Assembly (NCBI RefSeq): GCF_018687455.1
Contig: NZ_CP061291.1
Span: 62,001 to 126,000, forward strand
From: Polynucleobacter sp. TSB-Sco08W16
Lineage (GTDB): Bacteria > Pseudomonadota > Gammaproteobacteria > Burkholderiales > Burkholderiaceae
DNA length: 64,000 nucleotides
Direction: 5' to 3'
This document shows positions 16,707 to 26,500 of the stretch, piece after piece; position 1 is the first letter of the stretch; each line of letters opens with the position of its first letter. A program made the position numbers and the translations under genes. The notes under the pieces were generated by a model, which was not told the origin of the DNA, did not search any database, and saw nothing but the letters and a program-made list of their open reading frames with translations.

Positions 16707-17789
16707 TTAAGCTGCGCCAGTAGCAATTAAGGTTTCGATCACCTGGGCATCGGGAACACTCTTAATTTGGGCCTTCCCTATTTTTTCTAAGATCACGTAG
16801 CGGATTTGACCGCCCTCAGTTTTCTTATCTACCTGCATCAGTTCCATGTAGCGTGCCGCACCAAATTTTGGCGGAACTATGGGTAGGTTCATAGACTGAA
16901 TGATGCTAGTTAATCGCTCTGCTTCGGCCTGTGTGATCTGATTGAGCCGACAAGATAAATCTGCGCCAAGCACCATTCCGCACCCCACCGCTTCACCATG
17001 CAACCACTCTCCATAGCCCATGCCAGCCTCAATAGCATGACCAAATGTGTGACCAAAGTTCAGGGTAGCGCGAATGCCACCTTCTCTTTCATCAGCAGAA
17101 ACTACTGCTGACTTAATTTCACAAGAGCGCAATACTGCATGACCCATCGCATCTGTGTCGCATGCCAATAAAGGCTGAGCATTTGCTTCAATCCAATCTA
17201 AGAACTGAGAGTCAGCAATAGCGCCGTGTTTGACTACTTCAGCAAGGCCAGCCGAGAGTTCGCGCGGAGGCAAGGTCTTTAATGTATTGAGATCGGCAAT
17301 GACAGCAAGGGGCTGATGAAAGGCCCCAATCATATTTTTGCCTAACGGATGATTGATACCCGTTTTGCCGCCTACAGAAGAATCGACTTGAGCTAAAAGC
17401 GTAGTTGGAACTTGAATAAAGTGAATGCCCCGCATGAAGCTAGCAGCTGCAAAGCCAGTCATATCACCAATAACGCCGCCACCGAGAGCAACCAACATGG
17501 TTTGACGATCAGCACCAAATTTCAAGAGATCATCAAAGATGAGTTGTAGATTTTTCCAATCCTTATAAGATTCACCATCGGGAAGAACAATGACTCTGAC
17601 TGGCTTACCAAAAGTTTCTAAAGTTTTAGTTAGGCGCTGCGCATATAGCGGTGCTACCGTGGTGTTTGTAACGATATAAATCGAAGTTGATTTTTCGCAG
17701 GCATTAAATAGCTTGGGCTGATCGATTAAGTCAGTGCCAATATAAATAGGGTAGCTGCGATTGCCAAGATCAACTTCAAGTGTTTTCAT
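16707..17789 (-). CDS. aroB: 3-dehydroquinate synthase
   Basis: About 360 residues. AroB is the NAD- and zinc-dependent second enzyme of the shikimate pathway. It shows the nucleotide-binding ALGGGVIGDMTGFAA, the PTTLLAQVDSSVGGKTGIN active-site region and the metal histidines in TLNFGHTFGHAIE and EWLHGEAV. A TTG at 17801 opens the frame. The ATG codons at 17792 and 17789 are preferred, and 17789 matches the usual MKTLEVDLG start. It follows aroK closely. Confidence 0.95.
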   Translation of the reverse strand: MKTLEVDLGNRSYPIYIGTDLIDQPKLFNACEKSTSIYIVTNTTVAPLYAQRLTKTLETFGKPVRVIVLPDGESYKDWKNLQLIFDDLLKFGADRQTMLVALGGGVIGDMTGFAAASFMRGIHFIQVPTTLLAQVDSSVGGKTGINHPLGKNMIGAFHQPLAVIADLNTLKTLPPRELSAGLAEVVKHGAIADSQFLDWIEANAQPLLACDTDAMGHAVLRSCEIKSAVVSADEREGGIRATLNFGHTFGHAIEAGMGYGEWLHGEAVGCGMVLGADLSCRLNQITQAEAERLTSIIQSMNLPIVPPKFGAARYMELMQVDKKTEGGQIRYVILEKIGKAQIKSVPDAQVIETLIATGAA

Positions 17790-17797
17790 CATAGTTT

Positions 17798-18322
17798 TCA
17801 AGCGGAGAGTTCAAGCTGCATGATTAAAGTATTAACCAGTTGATTAACGCTGGGTTTACCAGTTTCAATCACATGATCGGCAATCTCGCGATAAAGAGGG
17901 TCGCGAACTGCATATAAATTTTCTAGAATTTTTTTGGCATCACCATTGCGAAGTAGTGGGCGTCCTTCACCACCTTTAGTTCGATGCCAAAGCTCGGTTG
18001 GATTGGCGTGCAGGTAGATAACGGTGCCTTGTTCACTTAGCGCATTCCGATTCTCCGGAAGCAGTACCGCGCCACCGCCAGTAGCTAGGACAATGTTGTG
18101 CTCGCTAGTTACTTCGCGAATGGCTTGTGCTTCCCGTTTGCGAAATCCGTCTTCACCTTCCATTTCAAAGATAACGGGAATTTTTACGCCACATCGTTCT
18201 TCAATGACATGGTCGGCATCTAAAAACCGACGACCCAATTTCTTGGCTAGAACTTTACCGACGGTCGACTTCCCAGCGCCCATCAGGCCGATCAGAAAGA
18301 TATTGTTTGTCGAAGAGTTCAC
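17798..18322 (-). CDS. aroK: Shikimate kinase
   Basis: 174-residue NMP-kinase-fold enzyme that phosphorylates shikimate. Walker A is LMGAGKST at about 13-20. The shikimate-binding DADHVIEERCG, the GFRKREAQ motif, Walker-B-like ATGGGAVL and the lid RPLL are visible. The start is a GTG at 18322, 12 nt after the secretin gene. The aroK-aroB pair downstream of a PilQ/HofQ-type secretin is the conserved proteobacterial arrangement. Confidence 0.95.
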   Translation of the reverse strand: MNSSTNNIFLIGLMGAGKSTVGKVLAKKLGRRFLDADHVIEERCGVKIPVIFEMEGEDGFRKREAQAIREVTSEHNIVLATGGGAVLLPENRNALSEQGTVIYLHANPTELWHRTKGGEGRPLLRNGDAKKILENLYAVRDPLYREIADHVIETGKPSVNQLVNTLIMQLELSA

Positions 18323-18334
18323 CCTTCGATTTTA

Positions 18335-19435
18335 TTAGGGTTTATCTAGAACAGTTGGGGTTAAGAAGACTAAGAGTTCAGTTTTATCTTGTAATTTGGA
18401 TTTATGGCGAAATAAATGGCCAATTAGGGGGATATCCCCCAATAAAGGAACTTTGACCTCATCTTCTCGCTCAGTAGTTTGAAAGATGCCGCCAATAATC
18501 GCTGTGCCACCATTTTCAACCGTGACTTCGGAGCTAAGACTCTTTGTGTCAATGGCATATCCCTGCTCTGTTTTCATGCCAATGGTGTCTTTATTGATCC
18601 CCACCAGCATCGAAATCTTCCCATCTGGATGAATTTTTGGCAAAACCTCCAAACGGAGATTGGCTTTTCTGAACTGCAGTTTGCTGCCATTTTGCGTAGT
18701 CGTTTGATAGGGTAGCTCAGTGCCCTGTTCAATGGTGGCTTTAACTTGATCTCCCGTCATGATGCGTGGATTCGAGAGAATTTTGCCTTGCCCTTCTGAC
18801 TCAAGCGCTGAGAGTTCGATTTGCAAGAGGCGACTCGCACTTCTGGAAACCAGAGTTGCGGCAACGGTGGCAGGGCTAAACCCATTCAGACCTGCCCCTC
18901 CTAAATCAAGGTTGCTACTCACGTTTCTATCTGGGATTCCACCAATATTCTTTGCTTGATGGCTTAGCTTGACTCCAAGCTCTCGTGCAAATCGTTCATC
19001 TGCCTCAACAATTCTGGCCTCTATCAAGATTTGTCTTGGGCTATTGATGTGATCCCCGCCAAAGGGAAGTGCAGCATCTTCGCGACGGTGCTTTTGAAAT
19101 GCAGCAATTTCTGCATGAGGGCCGATCCAGTAGATATCCCCATTTCTGACCAGACGTAAACCTCGGCTGGCCAAAATAGAATGCAGCGCAGTTTGCCATG
19201 GGGTGTTGTTTAAATCGACTGTGATCTTGCCTTTGATGGATTCGCTCAATAAAAAGTTAGTGCCTCCCAGTTTTGCAAGAATTTGCAAAAGTTCCGACAC
19301 TTCAATCTCAGTAAATTGCAAACTAATAGGCGAGTCTAAATGGGCATTAATTGAGCCTGTAGCTTTAGTTGGAATGGATAAAAAAACAGCAAATATGACA
19401 AGCCATTTCAACAGATTTTTGGGGTCAAGGATCAT
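18335..19435 (-). CDS. Short secretin of the PilQ/HofQ family
   Basis: 366-residue outer-membrane secretin. After a signal peptide, the N0/STN domain is at about 35-105 (QFTEIEVSELLQILAKLGGTN with GKITVDLNNTPW). A PRQILIEARIVEADERFARELGV block leads into the secretin core with GKILSNPRI, and VPLLGDIPLIGHLFR near residues 335-349. It lacks the AMIN domains and is roughly half the length of PilQ, close to E. coli HofQ. It would form a pore for type IV pili or DNA uptake. Its ATG overlaps the upstream gene's stop (ATGA). Confidence 0.87.
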   Translation of the reverse strand: MILDPKNLLKWLVIFAVFLSIPTKATGSINAHLDSPISLQFTEIEVSELLQILAKLGGTNFLLSESIKGKITVDLNNTPWQTALHSILASRGLRLVRNGDIYWIGPHAEIAAFQKHRREDAALPFGGDHINSPRQILIEARIVEADERFARELGVKLSHQAKNIGGIPDRNVSSNLDLGGAGLNGFSPATVAATLVSRSASRLLQIELSALESEGQGKILSNPRIMTGDQVKATIEQGTELPYQTTTQNGSKLQFRKANLRLEVLPKIHPDGKISMLVGINKDTIGMKTEQGYAIDTKSLSSEVTVENGGTAIIGGIFQTTEREDEVKVPLLGDIPLIGHLFRHKSKLQDKTELLVFLTPTVLDKP

Positions 19436-20124
19436 TCGGATTTTGATGGTTTGAGAATCATCGATTTGCCATTGGAATGGGTGAGGGTCGCTACTTCTTT
19501 ATCGGCATTGCCAAGCCTCCAATCACCCAGCAAAATCGCACCCTTTTCAAACATCACAGCGCTTTTGCCGTTATGAAAAAAAGCACGCAGCACTCCACCT
19601 ATTTGACTGACCCCCAAATATCGCCAGTGGCGAAGCTCTGATTCAAAAGAAGGCTCTTGAGACCTTGGTTTGTTGCCAAAAGAAGGCTTATTTTTCTTTA
19701 AAGAGTGAATACTCACTTCTATTAAATCAATTGATCCATATAAGGACTCTTCAATATCTAGCATCTCCTCTCTTAGAAGTGACACCTCCTTTTTGAGCTC
19801 AGCAATATGCCTATCTGAACTTTCTAACTTGGTTTGCTGAGCTGCATTTAGATGCTCAAACGCCATCAATCCAACTATCGCAATGCCAATAAAGCCAATA
19901 GCTAATCCAAGAAATAACCCTAATTGCTTGAGTTCTCCCATCTGAAGAATTGGCTTCAAAGCGCTAACTTTGGGCTGAGATCCAGAGTTATTTTGTTCGC
20001 TGAAGGAGGGGTGCTTTTGAGGATGTTTTTTTCGAATTCCATGCGGGTCTGGGATGGCGGGATCATCACCCAGCTCACTCAAAATGTCATCGAAAGACTG
20101 TGGGGAGATTTGGCGAGATGGCAT
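19432..20124 (-). CDS. Uncharacterised inner-membrane protein in the pilN/O/P position
   Basis: No family recognised with confidence. With the ATG at 20124 it has 230 residues (an ATG at 20160 is also in frame). It has a charged, probably disordered cytoplasmic N-terminus, one membrane segment (LGLFLGLAIGFIGIAIVGLM), then a coiled coil (about residues 95-135, rich in K/E/L). The C-terminal beta-like part runs from ELRHWRYLGVSQIGGVL to LGDWRLGN and SMILKP. That layout resembles PilO/PilN plus a PilP/GspC-like domain. It is coupled to the secretin gene and divergent from ponA, where pilMNOP or hofMNOP normally sit. Confidence 0.6.
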   Translation of the reverse strand: MPSRQISPQSFDDILSELGDDPAIPDPHGIRKKHPQKHPSFSEQNNSGSQPKVSALKPILQMGELKQLGLFLGLAIGFIGIAIVGLMAFEHLNAAQQTKLESSDRHIAELKKEVSLLREEMLDIEESLYGSIDLIEVSIHSLKKNKPSFGNKPRSQEPSFESELRHWRYLGVSQIGGVLRAFFHNGKSAVMFEKGAILLGDWRLGNADKEVATLTHSNGKSMILKPSKSE

Positions 20125-20226
20125 CCCATTATTTTGAAAATACACAGAAGCAAAAGCCATCAGCAAAAATAGATGCTGTTGTAAGAAAGGCCTCTATATA
20201 AATGGGAAAACAAGGGTTTTGGAGCT

Positions 20227-20256
20227 TTCGGTGAAATTACCTAAGCACCCTATAAT
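20227..20256 (+). promoter_or_regulatory. Candidate ponA promoter
   Basis: A perfect TATAAT lies at 20251-20256, with a weak -35 (TTCGGT, 20227-20232) 18 nt upstream. The ponA ATG at 20265 begins only eight nt after the -10 box and has no Shine-Dalgarno sequence. Transcription from here would give an almost leaderless mRNA. Confidence 0.5.
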
Positions 20257-20264
20257 TTGGATAT

Positions 20265-22601
20265 ATGGCGCTCCCCCCAAAAGACAAGCCGACGTTCAAT
20301 CAGCGTCCAATTCGTCAGCCCGACAGACGTCCTCGTCAACCTCGAGTAGATCCGGGCTCGTCTCATCAGTCTTCAGGTAGCCCCTTAATCAAGGCATTGC
20401 TCATTATTGGTGTGGCAGTTGCTTTAGTGGTGACGCTTTTATTGGGCTATGCCTTCTTGATTGCGAAACCGAATTTGCCAAAGATTTCGGCTTTAACTGA
20501 TTACAACCCAAAAACGCCTTTACGTATTTATTCAGCCGATAAGGTGCTGATCGGTGAGTTTGGCGAAGAGCGTCGCAAAGTCATCCCCTTAAATGACATT
20601 CCTTTGGTAATGCGCAACGCAGTCATTGCTACTGAAGATGACCGCTTTTATTCCCACGGTGGTGTTGACTATATTGGCGTGCTCAGAGCAGGCATGGCTA
20701 ACCTTCGTGGGCACTTAGCTCAGGGCGCATCCACAATTACGATGCAAGTGGCGCGCAATTTCTTTTTGAGTAATGAAAAAACATTTAGCAGAAAGATTTA
20801 TGAAATTTTGCTGGCCTGGGAAATTGAGTCTGAATTAACTAAAGACAAAATTCTGGAAATTTATATGAACCAGATTTTCCTGGGTCAACGCGCGTTTGGA
20901 TTTGCCAGTGCAGCGCAAATCTATTTCGGAATTGAATTAAAAGATATATCAGTTGCTCAAGCTGCGATGTTGGCTGGCCTACCAAAAGCACCGTCTGCCT
21001 ACAATCCAGTTACTAACTATCGACGCGCTAAGATTCGCCAAGAGTACATCTTGCAGCGGATGCGAGACCTTGGTTATATCAATACTGAGGAATATCAAAA
21101 AGCCATGCTCGAAGAGTTGCACATTCGCGGCCTTGGCAACGAATTCGCGGTCCGTGCAGACTTCCCCGCCGAAATGGTGCGCCAGTTACTTTTTGCCCAG
21201 TATGGCGAGGCTATTTACTCTCAGGGGATCGATGTATACACAACCATTTTGAAGGCCGATCAAGATGCTGCTTATAAAGCAGTGCGTCGCGGTATTTTTG
21301 AGTACGACTTACGTCATGCTTATCGTGGACCAGAGGGATTTATTGATTTACCAGAAGATCATGTCAAACGTCAGCGCGCCATAGATGAGGCATTGCTCGC
21401 ATATCCTCAATTAGATGACTTGCAGTCTGGCGTGGTGCTTGACGTTAAACCCAAAGAGATGCAGGTCATGATTTCTACTGGCGACACCATCACTATTAAA
21501 GGTGAGGGTATGAAATTGGCCGCTGCATCCTTAACGGACAGCACGCAACCCAAGAAGCGCTTACGTCCGGGTGCTGTTGTGAGACTGCTCTCGGATGGCG
21601 GTGTTTGGAAGTTGGCGCAGTTGCCACAAGTAGAGGCAGCCTTTGTTTCTATGAATCCGGAAACGGGCGCGATTTTGTCCTTAGTTGGTGGATTTGACTT
21701 CCGTCGCAATCAATTCAATCACGTGACCCAAGCCTTGCGTCAGCCTGGCTCTTCATTCAAGCCTTTTATATATGCGGCCGCTATTGAAAAAGGCTTTACC
21801 CCAAGCACCATGGTGAACGACGCGCCATTGTCTATTGGCAGTATGGAAACAGGCAGCCAAGCATGGGAACCTAAAAACTATGACGGCAAATATGACGGCA
21901 TGATGCGTTTGCGTAATGCCCTAGCTAAGTCCAAGAACTTAGTCTCGGTTCGCATTATTCGTGCCATCGGCCCGTCTTATGCCCAGGAATATATTCAACG
22001 CTTTGGATTTGAGCCAGAGAAGCATCCGCCTTATCTCACAATGGCCTTGGGCGCAGGATCTGTAACCCCATTGCAAATGGCATCCGCATATAGTGTCTTT
22101 GCAAATGGCGGTTATCGAGTTGATCCTTTCTTAATTGAGAAGATGATTGATTCAAAAGGGGCCGTTCTTTTTGAAGCTAAGCCTGCTACCGTTGGTGACG
22201 GTGCCCCTAGGGTATTGGATGCGCGTACTGCATTTGTCATGGATAGTCTCTTGCAAGAAGTGACCAAGACAGGCACCGCAGCCTCTGCGCGGGCTAAGCT
22301 CGGACGCAATGACATTGCTGGTAAGACCGGCACTACTAATGAATCTCATGATGCCTGGTTTGCTGGTTACAACCCTAAGGTGGTAGCAATTGCCTGGATT
22401 GGCTTTGATAAACCAACCAGCTTGGGTGATCGCGAGACTGGTGGTGGTCTTGCTTTGCCTATGTGGATTTCATACATGACGACCGCTCTCAAAGATAGCC
22501 CACAGATCTCCCGTGAAGTGCCTAGTGGAGTAACGCAAGTCGATGGCGATTGGTTTATTCCAGAATTTGCCCCCAATGGTGGAGTTCGCGAACTGCAGTA
22601 G
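20265..22601 (+). CDS. mrcA: Penicillin-binding protein 1A (bifunctional transglycosylase/transpeptidase)
   Basis: 778-residue class A PBP that polymerises and cross-links peptidoglycan. After a Pro/Arg-rich cytoplasmic tail and a membrane anchor (about 42-66), the GT51 domain has ATEDDRFYSHGG and the KDKILEIYMNQIFLGQ block. An OB-like insert follows. The transpeptidase has SSFK (catalytic Ser496, Lys499), SKN and KTG near 687. It is divergent from the secretin operon, the standard ponA position. A transposase gene follows within 12 nt. Confidence 0.96.
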   Translation: MALPPKDKPTFNQRPIRQPDRRPRQPRVDPGSSHQSSGSPLIKALLIIGVAVALVVTLLLGYAFLIAKPNLPKISALTDYNPKTPLRIYSADKVLIGEFGEERRKVIPLNDIPLVMRNAVIATEDDRFYSHGGVDYIGVLRAGMANLRGHLAQGASTITMQVARNFFLSNEKTFSRKIYEILLAWEIESELTKDKILEIYMNQIFLGQRAFGFASAAQIYFGIELKDISVAQAAMLAGLPKAPSAYNPVTNYRRAKIRQEYILQRMRDLGYINTEEYQKAMLEELHIRGLGNEFAVRADFPAEMVRQLLFAQYGEAIYSQGIDVYTTILKADQDAAYKAVRRGIFEYDLRHAYRGPEGFIDLPEDHVKRQRAIDEALLAYPQLDDLQSGVVLDVKPKEMQVMISTGDTITIKGEGMKLAAASLTDSTQPKKRLRPGAVVRLLSDGGVWKLAQLPQVEAAFVSMNPETGAILSLVGGFDFRRNQFNHVTQALRQPGSSFKPFIYAAAIEKGFTPSTMVNDAPLSIGSMETGSQAWEPKNYDGKYDGMMRLRNALAKSKNLVSVRIIRAIGPSYAQEYIQRFGFEPEKHPPYLTMALGAGSVTPLQMASAYSVFANGGYRVDPFLIEKMIDSKGAVLFEAKPATVGDGAPRVLDARTAFVMDSLLQEVTKTGTAASARAKLGRNDIAGKTGTTNESHDAWFAGYNPKVVAIAWIGFDKPTSLGDRETGGGLALPMWISYMTTALKDSPQISREVPSGVTQVDGDWFIPEFAPNGGVRELQ

Positions 22602-22613
22602 TTCGTAATCAAC

Positions 22614-23318
22614 ATGGCTCGGCAAGCGCGCACTGTTATACCTGGCCAAGTAATGCATGTCATGGTTCGCGGAAATAATCGTGAAACACTTTTCTTTAGT
22701 GATGAAGACCGTCGTGTTTATCTAGAGTGGTTACGCGAAGCAGCAAGGCAATTTGGCTGCGCTGTTCATGCATTTGCATTAATGCCTAATCATGTTCACA
22801 TACTGTTGACGCCGCAAAACAATGATTCACTTGCGAAGACCATGCAATCTTTGGGCAGACGTTACGCCCAATACTTCAACCAACAGCATCATCGCTCAGG
22901 AACTATATGGGAAGGGCGCTATCGTTCATCCCTCATCGATCCTGATTATTTTTTACGCTGCCAGCGCTATATCGAATTAAATCCAGTTCGGGCTGGCTAT
23001 GAGTCGAGCCCTCAAGAATCTGGGTGGACTAGCTTTGCGACTCATATTGGCGGGAATGCTGAGCCCTGGTTGGTTGATCACCAGCATTTTTGGAAGCTGG
23101 GTAATACCCCCTTTGAGCGACAAATGAGGTGGGCGGATTTTGTGAAAGAGGGCGCCCCCCATTGGGAAGACCGCCAAATCACAGAATCTTTGATTCGCTC
23201 CAAGCCTTGGGTAAGTGATATCTACGCCAAAAAGTTATTCAAAGATACCCCTGAGCTGGCACAAATACGCCATCGAGGGCGACCAAAGAAAATAAACTCT
23301 TTAAATTCAATAAGATAA
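22614..23318 (+). CDS. REP-associated tyrosine transposase (RAYT, Y1/HUH family)
   Basis: 234-residue single-strand transposase of the IS200/IS605-related Y1 family (TnpA-REP type). The catalytic HUH-type motif is HVH at 60-62 in LMPNHVHILL. The nucleophile is probably Tyr119 in QRYIELNPVRAG. All the core is present, so it may be active. A basic C-terminal tail (RHRGRPKK) could bind DNA. RAYTs are usually single-copy and mobilise REP palindromes rather than themselves. It sits 12 nt after mrcA, and REP-like palindromic DNA lies just downstream. Confidence 0.92.
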   Translation: MARQARTVIPGQVMHVMVRGNNRETLFFSDEDRRVYLEWLREAARQFGCAVHAFALMPNHVHILLTPQNNDSLAKTMQSLGRRYAQYFNQQHHRSGTIWEGRYRSSLIDPDYFLRCQRYIELNPVRAGYESSPQESGWTSFATHIGGNAEPWLVDHQHFWKLGNTPFERQMRWADFVKEGAPHWEDRQITESLIRSKPWVSDIYAKKLFKDTPELAQIRHRGRPKKINSLNSIR

Positions 23319-23340
23319 GTATCATTTAGCCTTATTCAGA

Positions 23341-23420
23341 GTGCTGGACACAATGACTCTGTCCCCAATTTGAAAATTCAATTTGGTGCGACTGTTAAAT
23401 AAATGGGACAGACTCATTTT
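23341..23420. repeat. REP-like palindromic element downstream of the RAYT gene
   Basis: The left arm ATGACTCTGTCCC (23353-23365) is repeated inverted as GGGACAGACTCAT (23405-23417), 12 of 13 bases matching. The left arm is itself part of a smaller hairpin, GGACA (23346-23350) with TGTCC (23360-23364). A/T-rich sequence between them can also fold. GTCTGTCCC-type palindromes next to RAYT genes are a known pattern. The element occupies the upstream region of gltB. The rest of the 184-nt gap (23319-23502) has no other clear feature. Confidence 0.72.
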
Positions 23421-23502
23421 ATTTCTATTGCATCGGTATGGGTATTCACCTATATTTGATCTTCCAAAAGTTATCGGGCCTTTGTTGCCCCTCGGAAATA
23501 CT

Positions 23503-26500
23503 ATGACTACACAAATAAATTCAGATCTTCGCCCTATCGCTCAAGGTCTATATGACCCACGTAATGAGCATGACGCTTGCGGCGTAGGATTCGTTGCGCA
23601 TATCAAGGGTAAGAAATCTCACGAGATCGTTTCTCAAGGATTGAAGATCCTTGAGAACTTAGATCACCGGGGTGCCGTTGGTGCGGATCCATTGATGGGT
23701 GACGGCGCTGGAATTTTGATTCAGATCCCCGATACTTTGTATCGCGAAGAAATGGCCAAGCAAGGAATCACATTGCCACCATTGGGTGAATATGGCGTTG
23801 GAATGATTTTCTTGCCAAAAGAGCATGCTTCACGTTTGGCTTGCGAACAAGAATTAGAGCGCACCGTGCGTTTAGAAGGTCAAGTTGTTTTGGGTTGGAG
23901 AGATGTTCCGGTAGACGTGAAGTTGCCAATGTCTCCGACAGTACAAATGACGGAGCCATTCATTCGCCAGATTTTTATCGGCCGTGGGCGCGACATCATG
24001 ACAACCGATGCGCTGGAGCGCAAGTTGTATGTGATTCGTAAGACAGCAAGTCATGCAATTCAAGATTTACATCTCAAGCATGGCAAAGAATATTTCGTTG
24101 CCTCGATGTCTGCTAGAACCATTGTCTATAAGGGTTTGCTGTTAGCGAACCAGGTGGGTGCTTATTACCAAGATTTGCAAGATAAGCGCACTGTGTCCGC
24201 TCTTGCTTTAGTGCATCAACGATTCTCCACCAACACATTCCCAGCTTGGGAATTAGCTCACCCATATCGGATGATTGCGCACAACGGTGAGATCAACACT
24301 GTTAAAGGCAACGTGAATTGGGTGAATGCTCGTGAAGGCGCAATTAGCTCTCCAGTACTTGGAGATGATTTACAAAAACTGTGGCCATTGATTTATCCAG
24401 GTCAGTCAGATACTGCCTGTTTTGATAACTGTTTAGAGTTATTAGTAATGGCGGGTTATCCGCTAGCCCAAGCAATGATGATGATGATTCCTGAGGCATG
24501 GGAACAGCATGCATTGATGGATGACAATCGTCGCGCTTTCTATGAATATCATGCAGCAATGATGGAGCCATGGGATGGTCCGGCTGCTATGGCATTTACA
24601 GATGGTCGCCAAATTGGCGCTACCTTAGACCGTAACGGTTTGCGTCCAGCACGTTATTACGTTACCGATGATGACCTCGTCATCATGGGCTCAGAGGCTG
24701 GTGTATTGCCAATTCCTGAGAGCAAGATTGTTCAAAAATGGCGTTTGCAGCCAGGCAAGATGTTCATGATTGATATGGAGCAAGGCCGCATCATTGACGA
24801 CGTTGAGCTCAAGAATGCTGTATCTAAGGCCAAGCCATATAAGAGCTGGATTGATGCAGTGCGCGTGAAGTTGGATGAAGTCGACGCTAGTAAAGCGGAC
24901 TTGATCGATGAGAAAACCAATATTCGCCCAGCAGCAAAATTGTTAGATCGCCAACAAGCGTTTGGTTACACCCAGGAAGATATTAAATTCTTGATGGCTC
25001 CAATGGCTATGAATGGTGAAGAGGCAATTGGCTCAATGGGCAACGATAGTCCGTTGGCAGTTCTTTCCAACAAGAATAAGCCGCTTTATAACTACTTCAA
25101 GCAGTTGTTTGCTCAAGTAACCAATCCTCCGATTGATCCAATTCGTGAAAACATGGTGATGTCCTTGGTTTCGTTCATTGGTCCAAAGCCGAACTTGCTT
25201 GATACCAATAACATCAATCCACCAATGCGTCTGGAAGTCAGTCAGCCAATTTTGGATTTTGATGACATGACTAAGATTCGTCATATTGGCCACTACACCA
25301 ACGGCAAGTTCCGCTCTTATGAGTTAGATATCTGCTATCCAGCATCATGGGGCAAGGCTGGCATTGAGGCGCGCTTAGCTTCTTTGTGTGCTGAGGCTGC
25401 TGATGCAGTTCGTTCTGGTTACAACATCTTGATCGTGAGCGATCGTCAAGTTGATGAGAATCATGTAGCAATTCCTGCATTGCTGGCTACTTCAGCAATT
25501 CATCAACACTTGGTACAAAAAGGGTTACGTACCAGCGTTGGATTAGTAGTTGAGACCGGCAGTGCTCGTGAGACTCATCACTTTGCACTCTTGGCAGGTT
25601 ACGGCGCAGAAGCCGTTCATCCATACCTCGCAATGGAAACTTTGGCGGAAATGGCTAAAGGATTGTCAGGCGATTTATCTGCTGAAAAAGCAGTGAAAAA
25701 CTTTGTTAAAGCAGTTGGTAAGGGTCTGCAAAAAGTTATGTCCAAAATGGGCATTTCTACTTACATGTCCTACACCGGTTCGCAGATTTTTGAAGCAATT
25801 GGTTTAAATCACGACATCATTGACCAATACTTCAAGGGCACTCCATCAAATGTGGGCGGTATTGGCGTGTTTGAAGTGGCTGAAGAAGCATTGCGTATGC
25901 ATACAGCTGCATTTAGCAATGACCCAGTCTTAACTAATATGCTCGATGCTGGCGGTGAATATGCATTCCGTATTCGTGGCGAGAATCATATGTGGACGCC
26001 AGACACGATTGCGAAGCTTCAGCATTCCACACGTATCGGTGCAGATAAGGGCTATCAGACTTATAAAGAGTACGCCAACATCATCAATGATCAAACCAAG
26101 CGTCAAATGACTTTGCGTGGTTTGTTCGAATTTAAGATCGATCCGGCCAAGGCAATTCCATTGGATGAGGTTGAATCTGCAAAGGAAATCGTCAAGCGTT
26201 TTGCTACTGGCGCGATGTCTTTGGGTTCCATCTCTACTGAGGCTCATGCCACTTTAGCGATTGCAATGAATCGTATTGGCGGTAAATCAAATACTGGTGA
26301 AGGTGGCGAAGATCCAAATCGTTATGTGAATGAGCTCAAAGGCATTCCAATCAAGAAGGGTGAGACTTTAGCCAGCATCTTGGGTAGCGATGTAGTCGAG
26401 GCTAATATTCCATTGCAAGATGGGGACTCATTACGATCCAAGATTAAGCAGGTTGCCTCTGGCCGTTTTGGTGTAACAACAGAGTATTTGCGCTCTGCTG

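Noticed and set aside
16700..16717. Palindrome GCGC-T-GCTTAAGC-T-GCGC between convergent cyaY and aroB
   Set aside because: It has central T-T mismatches and no U-tract, is only 18 nt and overlaps the aroB stop. Too weak to call a terminator.
23383..23502. Upstream extension of the gltB frame by 40 codons
   Set aside because: It runs through the REP-like palindrome, lacks similarity to the GltB propeptide and would place the catalytic cysteine too far in. The ATG at 23503 has a ribosome-binding site and gives a 25-residue propeptide.
23319..23502. Glutamine riboswitch before gltB
   Set aside because: The structure present is a RAYT-type palindrome; no glutamine-aptamer-like arrangement could be recognised.
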